Below, piece after piece: positions 38,619-49,119 of a stretch of DNA of 64,000 nt. The translations under genes and the position numbers were made by a program. Within the stretch, counting starts at the first letter, position 1, and the number at the start of each line of letters is the position of its first letter. Below the pieces are notes generated by a model that worked only from the letters and a program-made list of their open reading frames with translations, ran no database searches and had not been told where the DNA came from. The DNA lies in assembly GCA_037179385.1 (NCBI GenBank), contig CM074196.1, forward strand, positions 30,897,986-30,961,985, in the 5' to 3' direction. Source of the DNA: Holothuria scabra. Its lineage: Eukaryota > Echinodermata > Holothuroidea > Aspidochirotida > Holothuriidae.

Positions 38619-38915
38619 AGGTCCAGGTCTTTCACCCCAAGCAGTACCAATTCTCCTAACCTTCTTTTTTGGAAGGAAAGGGAAATGTCTCCCCTCAATA
38701 TTTGAGGAATGACAAATGGCCCGTTGACTTTGATATTTCCGGTTATTGAGCTCATATTCCCGGTACTGAGGAAATATCGGCACCTTTGAGTTAAACTCCC
38801 TGATGCTAATGAGATAGTACCAATAAAAATAATTTATAGTAAAATGTACTAAATTGCCTAGAAATACCCCAAGCAAATCAAAGCTGAGTAGACATCTTAC
38901 GAGCGATGTCTTTTT
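38619..38915. mobile_element. Truncated TTAA element related to family C
   Basis: TTAA (38615-38618) is followed by AGGTCCAGGTCTTTCACCCC, then AGTACCAATTCTCCTAACC, which matches in inverse the right part of the element at 34974-35269. The other end is missing; family R begins at 38916 and may have cut it. A 174-codon minus-strand frame spans this boundary and both repeats, and is not a gene. Confidence 0.45.
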
Positions 38916-41025
38916 GGTTCCTTGTGTAACAAAGGAACCTATGCAGTCACCATGGCGTATGTATGTGTGTGTGTGTGTGTGGATGAGACGGATTGGAATG
39001 CGAGGTATGTGGTGCGATAACTCAATAACCAAGTGATCAATTTTTTCAAACTTGGTATGTATGTAGATGTTGTTGAGTAGATGTGCCCTATCGTTTTTGG
39101 TGGAGGTCAAAGGTCACTTGCAATCACCAGAGGTCAAAAAGTGAATTACTATTAGTAGCTGTAACTCGGTATCCGTTGTTCAAACAGTGTCATAATTTTA
39201 GGACAAGTTAGATTTGTAGGGTCAAAAGGTCAAAAAGTAATTTTTTATTGATATCTCACCACTGAAACATTTTAGAGGGGTGATGTAATGGAGATTTACG
39301 TTTGGCTAAGTAAAGTGCACGTGATGACCCACCTGGACCTCACATGACCTCATTTGACATTTTGACCTATGATACTTTTTCGTGACCTTTTTGTGACGAC
39401 TGGATTCCTCTTGATGAGACGAACAAAAAAGGCAATTACACTACCCTCCTACAATGTTCCTAAATCAAGCTCCTGACATTTAAATGCCAGGGTAGTTAGT
39501 GTTTAGGTCATATACATTGAAATGTGAGGTATGCAATACAATAACTGAAAAACCAAGTAACATAGGGAGATGGCATAATGGAAAGTTGTGTTCATTTAAG
39601 TATAGTGCACTTGTTGACCTACTTTGACCTCACTTGACCTCATTTGATCTTTTGACCTTTGTGACTATTTTGTGACACCTGGATTTCTCTTGCTGAGACA
39701 AACAAAAGAGGTAATTATACTATTCTCCTATAATGTTTCTAACATGAGTTATTGTCATTTGAGTGAAAAGTTAGTGGTCTGTGTATGTGTTTGTTATATG
39801 CTTTGGAATGAGAGGCATGTAGTATGAGAATTCAATAACCACATGATGTAGGGAAGTCACACCAGCAGGGATGATCCTCGATCAAATTTATCTGGTTGTC
39901 CAGAGGACAACCTGCACAGAAATTTGGTTTTTCTCCCTAAAACTTGGTTGTCCCCCACAGAAAATGTTTGCAAGCTATTACAGGATTTCTTAGTGATACA
40001 TTGAAACAGAAAGAAAAATATACAGCTCTGTTGTAAGTTTTGGTGCTATGGCAATTGAAGACTCGACAGAAAAAGCAAAAGAGGCTCATCTGGATGCTGT
40101 CATGCCTTAGGACACACATGTCTTTAAGACTATTTGGGTAATATGTCTTTTGTTCAGTTGGTATAAAATCTAGCCAAAGTTTAATGCCTTTTGACAAATG
40201 CAATGTATAAAAGAAAAAAAAAAAGAATTATAACCCCCTCTCAGTCTATAAGCAGTTTAGTTAACAATCGGGGCAGTAATGCAGCTTCTATTTAAAAAAA
40301 ACCTTTTCCTAATATACAGTATTTAATAAAGTTACTTACAATGCAAGCTATGGGTCCAATTTTTATAATATTGTGTATATATCACAATACTAAAATATGA
40401 AAGCAGCTTCTCTTCTTTACCTCTGCTTTCACCCTAGGACTACTAGGGCTTTTCGAACACCCTCTTCAGGTTGAAAGGTCAAGTTGAAATTTATTATATA
40501 TTTCTCTTATTTATTATATATTTCTTGGCCTTCTAACTAAATTGTGAAATAGAAATTGGTGGCAATAAATCACTCTGCCTTTTGCTTTTGAAGCAAACAC
40601 ATTAGGTAGTCCAAAGAACAACTGTGACATAATTTCTATTCATCCATCATAAATTTTAGTGGTCAGGAATGACCAGATGACTGTTACATTTCTTCTTTGC
40701 ACAAGGGACAGAACTTTGTGTTTATGTAAAATGCAGTATTGACATACCTGACTGTATTTGACCTCTGTGACTTCTTTGTAAGGTCTGGATTTGAATTGTT
40801 GAGATTTGTCACATGTGTAGAAATGGTAGGTTCTGTATGCAGTGTGATAACATGAAAAATCAAGTGTTCACTTTCTCTCAAACTGTAATTGCTTGTAGGA
40901 TTTTGAAATTTAATGTGCCCCTATGTTTTTGGGTGATGGCCAGAAGTCATTGGGGTTTAAGGTGCAAATGCCTTACCTTGCTACTCCCTAAATACGAAAT
41001 CATCTTAAATGCAAGGAACCATAGT
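38916..41025 (+). mobile_element. Dispersed repeat family R, third and longest copy
   Basis: Starts GGTTCCTTGTGTAACAAAGG, has a TG microsatellite at 38957-38982 and AGGTCAAAGGTCA at 39104-39116. TGACCT clusters lie near 39338-39370 and 39625-39660. It then matches 1-964 almost base for base from 40062 to its end GCAAGGAACCATAGTG. The dead EGF exon follows 148 bp later. Confidence 0.75.
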
Positions 41026-41172
41026 GTTTGTCTTTACCTACAGGTATTATAGATAAATGTGTAGTGGATTGGGTATGGAATAGAAGTCTTGCGTAACATC
41101 GCATGTTTAGTTGCAAATATATCGATATGGAAACTCATATCTGTAGAATGTGCCTTTTTGTTTCATATATTG

Positions 41173-41310
41173 ATGTGGATGAGTATTAGCAACCCGATGT
41201 GTATTGCGCCAATGGCAATTGTGCTAACTCAATTGGCAGCTACAGTTGCCAATGCCTGGATGGTTACACACCCAGTCTTCTGGAGGGTGTTGATGGCACC
41301 AGATGCATTG
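41173..41310 (+). pseudogene. Dead EGF exon between the two cassettes
   Basis: The 138-bp stretch still reads as an EGF domain closest to EGF-a (Q-P-D-V-Y-C, then S-I-G-S-Y-S-C-Q-C-L-D-G-Y and a final R-C-I). Three lesions disable it. The base pair before it is TG, not the acceptor AG. The first Cys codon is TAT (Tyr). The next codon is TAG, a stop, at 41187-41189, where its relatives have CAG (Gln). Its donor GTAGGT is intact. The length keeps phase 1-1, so it was once a normal module. Skipping it joins EGF-c to EGF-a of copy 2 in frame. A longer open frame in another phase overlaps it and is a shadow. Confidence 0.85.
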
Positions 41311-41869
41311 GTAGGTCGTACTTATTAAATCTTGGTATTAATATGTTAGTAAGAAACGTTAACTATCAACGAACTATGTTGACTTTGGTGAACGCAAGTG
41401 GTGTAAATTTTTTTTCACACTTTTTTTTTTTGGGGGGGGGGGGGTGATATGAATTAAGTCAAATCCCGAATGCGTGGACTCTGAAGCGTGCACGGCCAGC
41501 GCGAAGGTTTTGACGGGTAGGGACCAAGGCCGGCCTTAGGGCCCCTTGTGTGGTTCTCCGGGAAAAGTCTCGATTGGGGTTGAGAGTTCGAAACACAGGG
41601 AAGCTCATGGGTTTTAATTCCTTTGAAGGCTGTTAAATGATTTTTCTTCTTACACGTTTTGAATAAAACCTGCCATTTCGAGCATTGTGTTGCGAAAGGC
41701 CGCCTTTTGGCCTCAGAGACCTAATGTGAAAGGTATTTAGTTGGTTTTTCATGAAAATTTTACCGCGACTGCTGTTCCCCCACTTTTCCGGCATATCGTT
41801 TTAACATTTGGGCACTCTCAGGAGGTTTCTGAAGAATTAAAGCCGTTGTAATTTTAATAAATCAAGTGG
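41311..41869 (+). other. Intron, no gene seen
   Basis: Contains a T-then-G homopolymer pair at about 41420-41452. No copy-1 counterpart lies within the window. No coding or element boundary found. Confidence 0.55.
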
Positions 41870-42223
41870 TTAACCTACAGCAGCCGGGCCAACCTTTTTG
41901 TAAAGACGCCTCCTGGACCTTAACGCAACTCCAGTAGGATCTACAAGACTTAAAGCAATACTAACCGTTTCTTTATCAATATTAATGCCATTTTGCAAAC
42001 ACTTTAAATGCATCCATCGGTATCCGTGACACTGCCCAGATGACTGTATTTCCCGCTCTAGAAATTCTACAACAACGGCTAGGTCAGCGTGTTGTTTCCT
42101 CCTGGCGAGTCCTAGCCGTCTCAGCAACCGTCGCAAATGTCAGTTGCTTTTAACAATATCATGTTCACAGGCTAAAACGGCTTGTATTTCAGCGTAGTTT
42201 AAACCCATGTTAAGGAGGCTCAT
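41870..42223 (-). pseudogene. Fragment of an integrase-like transposon gene
   Basis: Minus strand from an ATG at 42223. The frame reads G-L-N-Y-A-E-I-Q, then a stop TGA at 42142-42140, then L-R-R-L-L-R-R-L-G-L-A-R-R-K. It continues with H-G-Y-R-W-M-H-L-K-C and L-V-D-P-T-G-V, ending at 41870 soon after R-R-R-L-Y-K-K. The order helix-turn-helix, then G-Y-R-x-M-H, matches the region upstream of the rve integrase core in a widespread animal transposon family that I relate to IS3-like (IS3EU or Ginger-type) elements. The catalytic DDE core is not present nearby, so this is a relic or a detached exon. It is opposite in strand to the EGF gene. Confidence 0.7.
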
Positions 42224-42707
42224 TGAATTGATATTGATAACTTAATGAGAGTCTCAAAGGGTGACTACCACATACAAAGTCAACAAGTCAAGTTTCAAGT
42301 CCAAAAGTCACGGAAAACGTTAACTTTTTTAATTTTCTAGTGTCTTGACTTGTAACGGTTTCGTACATAATTTGAAAAAGTGTCTGGTCAAGAATTTTTG
42401 AAAACGGACTTGAACCGTTAATTACTCACTCATAAAAGAGTTATTTATATGTAGGTGTGGGAATTGTCTAAGTTTGACCATTTGTCATTGGTTTGTGAAG
42501 AAAAATTAATAGGTTTGGAAAAATTTGTTCAATTTCATGAACCAACTCAATGAGCCGCTTTAAAATACCGTCGAAGAAGGTGGTTTTGATCCATTTCTAT
42601 CTTATATAAAAAGCATGCATGAAGGTGTTGTGATATATTTAATTTCAGAATCTTGATGCAACTTGAAGGTAATTAACTATAGGCTAATGCGGTTTGTGTG
42701 ATTTTTT

Positions 42708-43090
42708 GTTTTTATAGAAAAAAATTGTTTTTAGAGAAAAAAAATGTTTTTAAAGAGAAAAAAAATTTTGTTTTTAGAGAAAAAAAAATTGTTTTTACAG
42801 AAAAAAAAAATTGTTTTTAGAGAAAAAAAAATTGTTTTTAAAGAAAAAAAATTTTGTTTTTAGAGAGAAAAAAAAATTTGCTTTTAGAATAAAAAAAAAA
42901 TTGTTTTTAGAGAATAAAAATTTTGTTTTTAGCGAGAAAAAAAAATTGTTTTTAGAGAAAAAAAAATTGCTTTTAGAGAGAAAAAAAAAATTGTTTTTAG
43001 AGAAAAAAAAAATTTTGTTTTTAGAGAAGAAAAATTTTTTGTTTTTTAGAGAAAAGAAAAACTTGTTTTTAGAGAAAAAAAAATAGAGAA
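42708..43090. repeat. A/T-rich 20-bp minisatellite, about 17-18 units
   Basis: Units close to TTGTTTTTAGAGAAAAAAAA repeat across about 380 bp, varying in A-run length and with a few substitutions (GCTTTTAGAAT, TTTTACAG). One strand can be read as a low-complexity Lys/Phe/Leu frame of 91 codons, which is an artefact of the repeat. Confidence 0.92.
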
Positions 43091-43690
43091 AACGGGGGCT
43101 TTTACACTCATTCTTTTTTTATCATGGCCGCATTAGTCTTCCGTAGAAACTAGCCTGGTGGCTCCTCCATTCAGTTGTAAAACAAACGCATACACATGGG
43201 GGACACAAAAGTGATTATGAAAGGACACATGGATTGACATCTTTTATAAGCGTGTGCGACCTTTTTATCGCACACGCATTACACACTTCGTTTAACGTGA
43301 CCAAGGATGCTTAATTTTCATCTTCCGCATTGGTAGTGAAAATAATATTTCATTATATTTAATATTCATAAAGTAACATAAATATTCTGGTTCATTGTTT
43401 CATTATGTATTAATGGCAACAGTTACTTCCAAAAGTAATTTATGAAGAAAGTTACGTAAGATATGGTTAGCTAGTACTTACACAATGTTCAGTGATCCCG
43501 GGTGGTGTGCGTCCTCCGAGTTTTGAGAAATTACCTATTAAATTTAATTTTTGCAAAATAGTGAAAAGTGTTGTATTTGAAAAAGATAGCACCTTGATCA
43601 GGTTAATATTTAGAGCCGTAAAAGATATTGTCATAATTAGAGCTGATTTTTCGGAAGAGACTTTGCTGCTTGACTGCCTTATGTGTTGAA
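43091..43690 (+). other. Intron with a strong hairpin
   Basis: No gene seen. A perfect 10-bp stem GCGTGTGCGA with its complement TCGCACACGC and an 8-base T-rich loop lies at 43250-43277. Homology with copy 1 begins near 43680. Confidence 0.6.
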
Positions 43691-43772
43691 CTTACATGTC
43701 ATACTGCGTTTAAGACCTTCCTGAGTTGGCAATGTCTCTCTAAGGCAAAAACTTTGTTTCGTTCTTCCCTAG

Positions 43773-43895
43773 ATGTAGATGAGTGTCAGCAACCAGATGT
43801 GTATTGCGTCAATGGCTACTGTACAAATACAATTGGCAGCTACACTTGCGAATGCCCTGTTGATACTACACTTTTTTGGGGTAGAGAATGTTCCG
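43773..43895 (+). CDS. Exon: calcium-binding EGF domain, EGF-a, copy 2
   Basis: The 123-bp exon has acceptor TTCTTCCCTAG and donor GTAGGC, the same donor context as copy 1. It reads [12 protein letters not shown], then N-G-Y-C-T-N and S-Y-T-C-E-C, ending E-C-S. Differences from copy 1 cluster between Cys5 and Cys6. About 80 bp of upstream intron and several hundred bp downstream align with the corresponding copy-1 flanks, showing that the duplication carried intron as well as exon. Confidence 0.9.
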
Positions 43896-44838
43896 GTAGG
43901 CCTTGTGTGATTTATTTTCAATATTCTTGATATTTTACTTTTTGATATCCATGCATGTGTATTTTGTATAATATAACTAACAACTGTAATTTAAACCCTC
44001 TGATGCCCGGAAAAGGTCAGCCAATGGTCGTTAAGGCGTCAAAAGAAGATTTCCTGCATTGGCGCACCTGCGCCAAGTAATAAGTCCACCTTTTCTGGCA
44101 TAGACTGACGCTTGTTTCCTGTAAAAAAAATTGGCAGCTTCATGGTTGATGGCTGCAGCAAAAAAAAAAAAAAAAAAATCATGGTCTCGGTGTTACTCTC
44201 CTGAGCACAGGACGGTAAAAGCTTTGTCTGAAAAGTAGGCTACCAAGGTGAGGGTTAAAATCAAGTAGGTCTATTCTGAAGAAATTCAGTGTTTATGATC
44301 CCTTGCCGAATGCAAACAAGGATGTGATGATGTTGTCTGTCGAGGTAGATTTGTGACGCTGCTTGTTAACATTATAACTCAAGATCGTATTGTCCGACAC
44401 GTGTTCATTCAGTATATAGAGTTTTCATGTTAGACAGGATGGAACACACTTTTTGGAAGAAGATAAAGATTATTTCAGGTTACCAGAGATAATACCAAAA
44501 ACTTGAAAAACACGATTCTGTATCTCAAGATAGAAAGACCGACACTTCTCATACTAAAAAGGAGGGCTAAAGGTAATGTCAAGCTTTGATGTGTAAAGCA
44601 GTGTTTACACTACAGAATTCAGATCAGATTCTGATCCGATTTTTTCGGGTTTTTGTTCAAATGTTCTAAGTTTCTGGTACCAAAGAGCCCAAAAAATTGT
44701 CAGCAAGTGCCAAAATATGATTTGCATCTGATGTCCATGAAAATAAATTGCCGTGACGTCACACCGACTTTCATTTGTTTTTGTCGGACAGCGTAGTCCG
44801 ATAAAATCTGTTTATAGTTGTGATGCCAGGAAATAATT

Positions 44839-47800
44839 TTTTTTTTTTTTTTTTTTTTTTTTATCTCCATTTATTCATTTTCAATTTCAAGTTCTCCAAA
44901 AACAAACTTTGTGTTACAAAATGATGTTCAAATAAAATTTGCAAACTTAATAATCTTGTGATAACCCTATGACAATCGAGATATATTTACATAAACATCA
45001 ATGCTAGAAAACACTCCCTTCAATATATTAATCAAACAAACTAGGACAGGAGGCAAATGCCTCTCTGATATTATGAATATTTACATTTTTCTTTTTCCTT
45101 ACTTTTTTATACTCTTCCACTTTGACCACAAATTTAAACTTATAGAAAAATTCATTTGCCTCGGGTATACTTTTCATTCTTTTACAATTAAAAGTATAGT
45201 TTACCATATGAAGAGCTAAAAAATTGTGAGGTTGCCTGGTCTTCTCATCATAAAGAAATAAACTTTGCCTTGAGAAAACAAAACGTTTCTTGAATAACAA
45301 GAATTACACCGCTTTAATGAATTATGATGTAAAGCTACAGTCCCAAAATGTGATCTATTGTTTCTTCATCAATATTGCAAAAAGTACAAGAAGGGGATTC
45401 AGCCTTACCCATTAAGCAAAGCAATCTATTCGTTGGGAGGACTCTATGGATTAATCTAAACTGAAAATACTGCAGCTTGGCTTCTGTGGTAGAGAGCCAA
45501 GGAGTACAATAGATATTGGACCAATCCTGGTCAATCAAGTTTTTAAAGCTGACCACCCATTTCTTTATGGCCGTTGGTTTCTCGGCAATCGTTTCTAAGC
45601 ACTTGTTGTAAATAAACTGTGAACACCTAGGTGATTTCAAAAAATTTTCAAAAAAAACTTCGTTTATGTTTTGATTACTACCATCATTACTAGTAATTGA
45701 GCCCCTCCAACTGTTCGGAATACTATGTATCAATCCGTAATACAATGTAAAAGGTAGACCTGTTACATCAAATTTACGCTTAAAATTTTCAAAAGATAAG
45801 GGGGTACCGTGTCTATCAAAAAGATCTCTTACATAGAGTACATGCTTTTCAAACAACGAATTATAAAACACAATTTTACCGTTCATCCGAATATCAGAAT
45901 TATTCCACAATATTTGACTGCCACAGTCCTCTGTAGGGGATGTATATGAAATATTGCACCATGATTGTACAACTTCTCTGACAAAAATATTTCGGATATG
46001 TGTAACTTCACTTTGCAGACAATTGCATTTAAATAAGAGGTTGCAGCCATATTTCTTTAAACAAACTAATATGAAAGAAAATTTTCCACGGGCCTTGTAA
46101 ATTGTTGCAATAGCGTTTTATCCAGGTACACTTGAGGCTATTAATAAAACTATTGACATGAATAACCTTTAAACCGCCGGCGTTGACAGGGTTAATAATC
46201 ACAGAGCGTTTAACCTTATCAGGGTTTCCACCCCAAATAAAGTCAAAAATAACTTGCTCGAGCTCTTTAATGAAAGACTTCGGGGGATTAGGTAATACTA
46301 GGAAGAGATAAACCAACTGGGATAAGCCAAACGTTTTGGCAATAATATTACGACCTATGGGAGTTAGATCGCGACTGGCCCAAACCCGAAGAATGCTCTT
46401 GAGCCTTGAAAGCTTGGGCTGATAATTGAGAGGAAAAAGGTCATCCCCGTTGTGAGTAAAAGTGACACCTAACATTGTAACTGGACCCAAGGTAATGTCT
46501 ATGTTTAAGTCGGAGAGGAAAACTGGGTTTTTACCAACAAAAGGGCCTAAAGGGAACAAATGGGATTTAAAAATATTAATCTTCAAACCAGACGATCTAT
46601 AGAAATTATTGAGAATACGTAACAATTCATTTAAACTTTCTTTACTACCATCAAGTATAAATGTGGTGTCATCAGCATATTGCAGAATACGAGTTTCAGA
46701 ACCACTTATTGAAATACCTTTAATATTAGATGACTGAAGCACAGTAAGTGCAAGGGTCTCTACACACAAAATAAAAAGGTACGGGCTTAGGGGACATCCC
46801 TGCCGCACCCCTCTTTGGATTGGAAAAAAACCGGAAGAATAGCCATTATTACAAACGCATGCTTGGGCATTATTGTAAAATGTTTTAACCCAATGTTTAA
46901 AGCTATTTCCAAAATTGAAAAAGGAGAGAGTAGCGTATATAAATTCCCATTCTAACTTGTCAAAAGCCTTTTCAAAATCGATTAAAAACAGAAATCCCGG
47001 TATATTAAATTCGCTAGTATGATTAATTACATCTAAAACAAACCTTACGTTTTCACCTATAAACCTACCTTTTAGAAAACCAGTTTGATTTGGACCAATA
47101 AGATTATCAATTACCAATTTCATTCTTGCAGCAATAGCCTTAGCCCCAATTTTGTAGTCTGTATTTAACAGAGATATAGGTCGATAATTTTTAAGTAATG
47201 ATGAGTCCTTTCCAGGTTTGGGGATAAGGGTGATTACTCCACGAGACTGTTCCGGAGAGAGACAACCTGTATTGTAACCATGATTAATAGAATCAACAAC
47301 AAGATGACCTATTAAATGCCAAAAATGTTTATAAAAGTTGGTCGTGAAACCATCACTTCCCGGAGCTTTATCATTACTTAGAAGATTAAGTGCAGTAGAA
47401 CATTCATGTAAAGTAAGTTCACCATCACAGAGCTTAGAATCGTCTACGCCGAGATAAGGATGATCTAAATTATCAAGAAAAGTATCAACTGACGTGTCAT
47501 TTGATTTATATAAAGAACTATAAAAAAGACGAATTTCTTTAAGTATATCTCCGTCGTCTTTTATGAGAATGTAATTACTTTGTTTATTTCGTTTCTCCAA
47601 ATTCAAGAAGTACTTACTGTTTTTTTCACCATCTTCAACCCATCTAACTCTTGACCTTATAATTGTCCCCTTCAGTTTATAATCGTAGTAATACAGTAAA
47701 TCATTTTGTGCTGTTGCAAGTTGGGATCGAATCCCAGGGGATTCAGTCGAATAGAGTTTTCGCTCTAGTTCTGAAATTTTACTTGTAAGTAATTGTTCTT

Positions 47801-48146
47801 GAAGACGTCTCTCAGTAGCCTTTTGCTTAGAATATCTTATAGCAACCAAGCGAATCTTAAACTTAAGATTTTCCCATCGTACAGAAGGGTTAAGTGAATT
47901 TGGATTTTCGGTATCATTACGAATAATATCATTTATGATGTTGGTGAAGTGGGCATCGTTTAAAAGGGAGTTGTTAAATTTCCAATATCCTGGACCTCTA
48001 CTTGTTGAAGTAAGTTAAAAGGACAATGATATAAAAGAATGGTCTGATTGGATACCAGGTGATAAAGAGACGTCATCTACATTGTGTTCCATATTACGGG
48101 ATATCAAGTAAAAATCTAATCTGCAATGAATACCAGGAGCCAGGAA
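44839..48146 (-). mobile_element. 5'-truncated non-LTR retrotransposon, Tx1/L1-like
   Basis: Flanked by perfect 16-bp duplications ATGCCAGGAAATAATT (44823-44838 and 48147-48162). The 3' end is marked by a T run on the + strand (to 44862), the poly(A) tail of a minus-strand element. The paralogous intron of copy 1 near 2110 shows the unoccupied site (GGTCACGAAATAATTAAC). The element is 3.3 kb and lacks ORF1 and most of the endonuclease domain, a usual outcome of incomplete target-primed reverse transcription. It lies antisense to the host gene inside an intron. Confidence 0.95.
45028..48134 (-). pseudogene. LINE ORF2: endonuclease end, reverse transcriptase, C-terminus
   Basis: Reading the minus strand: the end of an AP-endonuclease domain with S-D-H-S (48134 to 48018), an in-frame TAA at 48017-48015, then an uninterrupted frame to 46029. 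That frame holds the linker G-P-G-Y-W-K and a full reverse transcriptase: A-P-G-S-D-G, L-I-P-K-P-G-K-D, R-P-I-S-L-L-N-T-D-Y-K, F-E-K-A-F-D, R-G-V-R-Q-G-C-P-L-S-P and the catalytic Y-A-D-D-T. A frameshift near 46050 moves the frame, which continues 46040-45335 to a Cys/His cluster C-T-F-C-N-I-D-E-E-T-I-D-H. A second frameshift near 45340 precedes the last segment, 45300-45028. The motif set fits L1/Tx1-type LINEs. One stop and two frameshifts make it dead but recent. Confidence 0.93.
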
Positions 48147-48162
48147 ATGCCAGGAAATAATT

Positions 48163-49019
48163 AACATAAACTTAATTTTCAGAGTCCTGCGTTACAACTT
48201 ATTTCTTAAACAGGATGGCAAATTTTTGGCTATTTTCGTACAGAAATAGACTCGAGCAAAAAGCGAAAAATATTAGATCTGAATCCGATCCGAAATTTTC
48301 GTGTGCCCTCGGCATTAGAGCCTACAGGTGGGCATGTTGGTGAAATTTGCATTGAAGCAAAACTGCTCGTGTTCTTTCTATGACTTTCGCAGCGCCACCA
48401 ATGCCATGGCCCTTCAATAGGTCATAGGTGGTGGACCTCATATACTGCTCCAAAACTTTTGTCATCCCCCACCTTTAAAACATATGTACGCCAGCGCAAA
48501 CTTCAGTTTGTAACAGATATAGGCAGACAAATTCCAACTTCCAAGCCAGCGGTCACGCTAAAACGATAAGGATAGGATTCCGATCCGATTTTTGTGATTT
48601 GTATTTAAAATGGAATCCATCTCTGGTCGAAAAGAGCCAAAAAGTGCCAATCTGTTTAAATATATGAGTTTTACCGCAGGACTATATAAGTGAAATTTAT
48701 GTGACGTAACGTCCCATCTACAGACAGATTTTATTTGGACTGAGATGCGGTATCCAATAAGAAAAAAATGTATGTCGTTGCGACTTCACAACAAGTCATG
48801 TTGCATTTTTACTTCATTGACATCAGATGCAAATCATTTATTTACACTACTTGAAAAGATTTTGATTTTGGCTCTTTCCAACCAGAGACCAGCAAGTTTT
48901 AACAAAACCCACAAAAATCGCAAACTAAATTGGCTGGAATTTGTAACTGCAAGTGTTGATAGGCCTATTTCGTAACAATATACCAATCACCACTTTTGTT
49001 TGCCATTTTGCTGAACCAG
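48163..49019 (+). other. Intron sequence, no gene seen
   Basis: Resumes copy-1 homology directly after the LINE duplication (48163-48360 with 2120-2290), then 48390-49019 with 6080-6730. About 3.8 kb present in copy 1 (2290-6080: tandem array, TTAA element, GGATCC element) is absent here. Confidence 0.7.
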
Positions 49020-49119
49020 CGGACTGTTTAGAGAGTGATGACAACTTTTACGATATGCAGCTTCCACTCATGCACGGAGAAAGCGAAGAGGTTGGGGACC
49101 CTTCCTGTCCAGCCACGTG
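49020..49119 (+). CDS. Exon: VWC-like module, first half, copy 2
   Basis: The 100-bp exon has acceptor GCTGAACCAG and donor GTATGT, entering in phase 1 and leaving in phase 2 exactly as in copy 1. The codon at the junction becomes G-CG (Ala), as in copy 1 (G-CT, Ala). Three of the five base differences from copy 1 are silent, including the junction codon; the other two change one codon from Val to Met. The downstream intron also aligns with copy 1. Confidence 0.8.

Noticed and set aside
38586..39110. 174-codon open frame on the minus strand
   Set aside because: It spans the TTAA-element remnant, the start of repeat family R, a TG microsatellite (read as His/Thr) and the AGGTCA block, so it is chance in repeats.
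42811..43086. 91-codon Lys/Phe/Leu-rich open frame
   Set aside because: It is the translation of the 20-bp A/T minisatellite.
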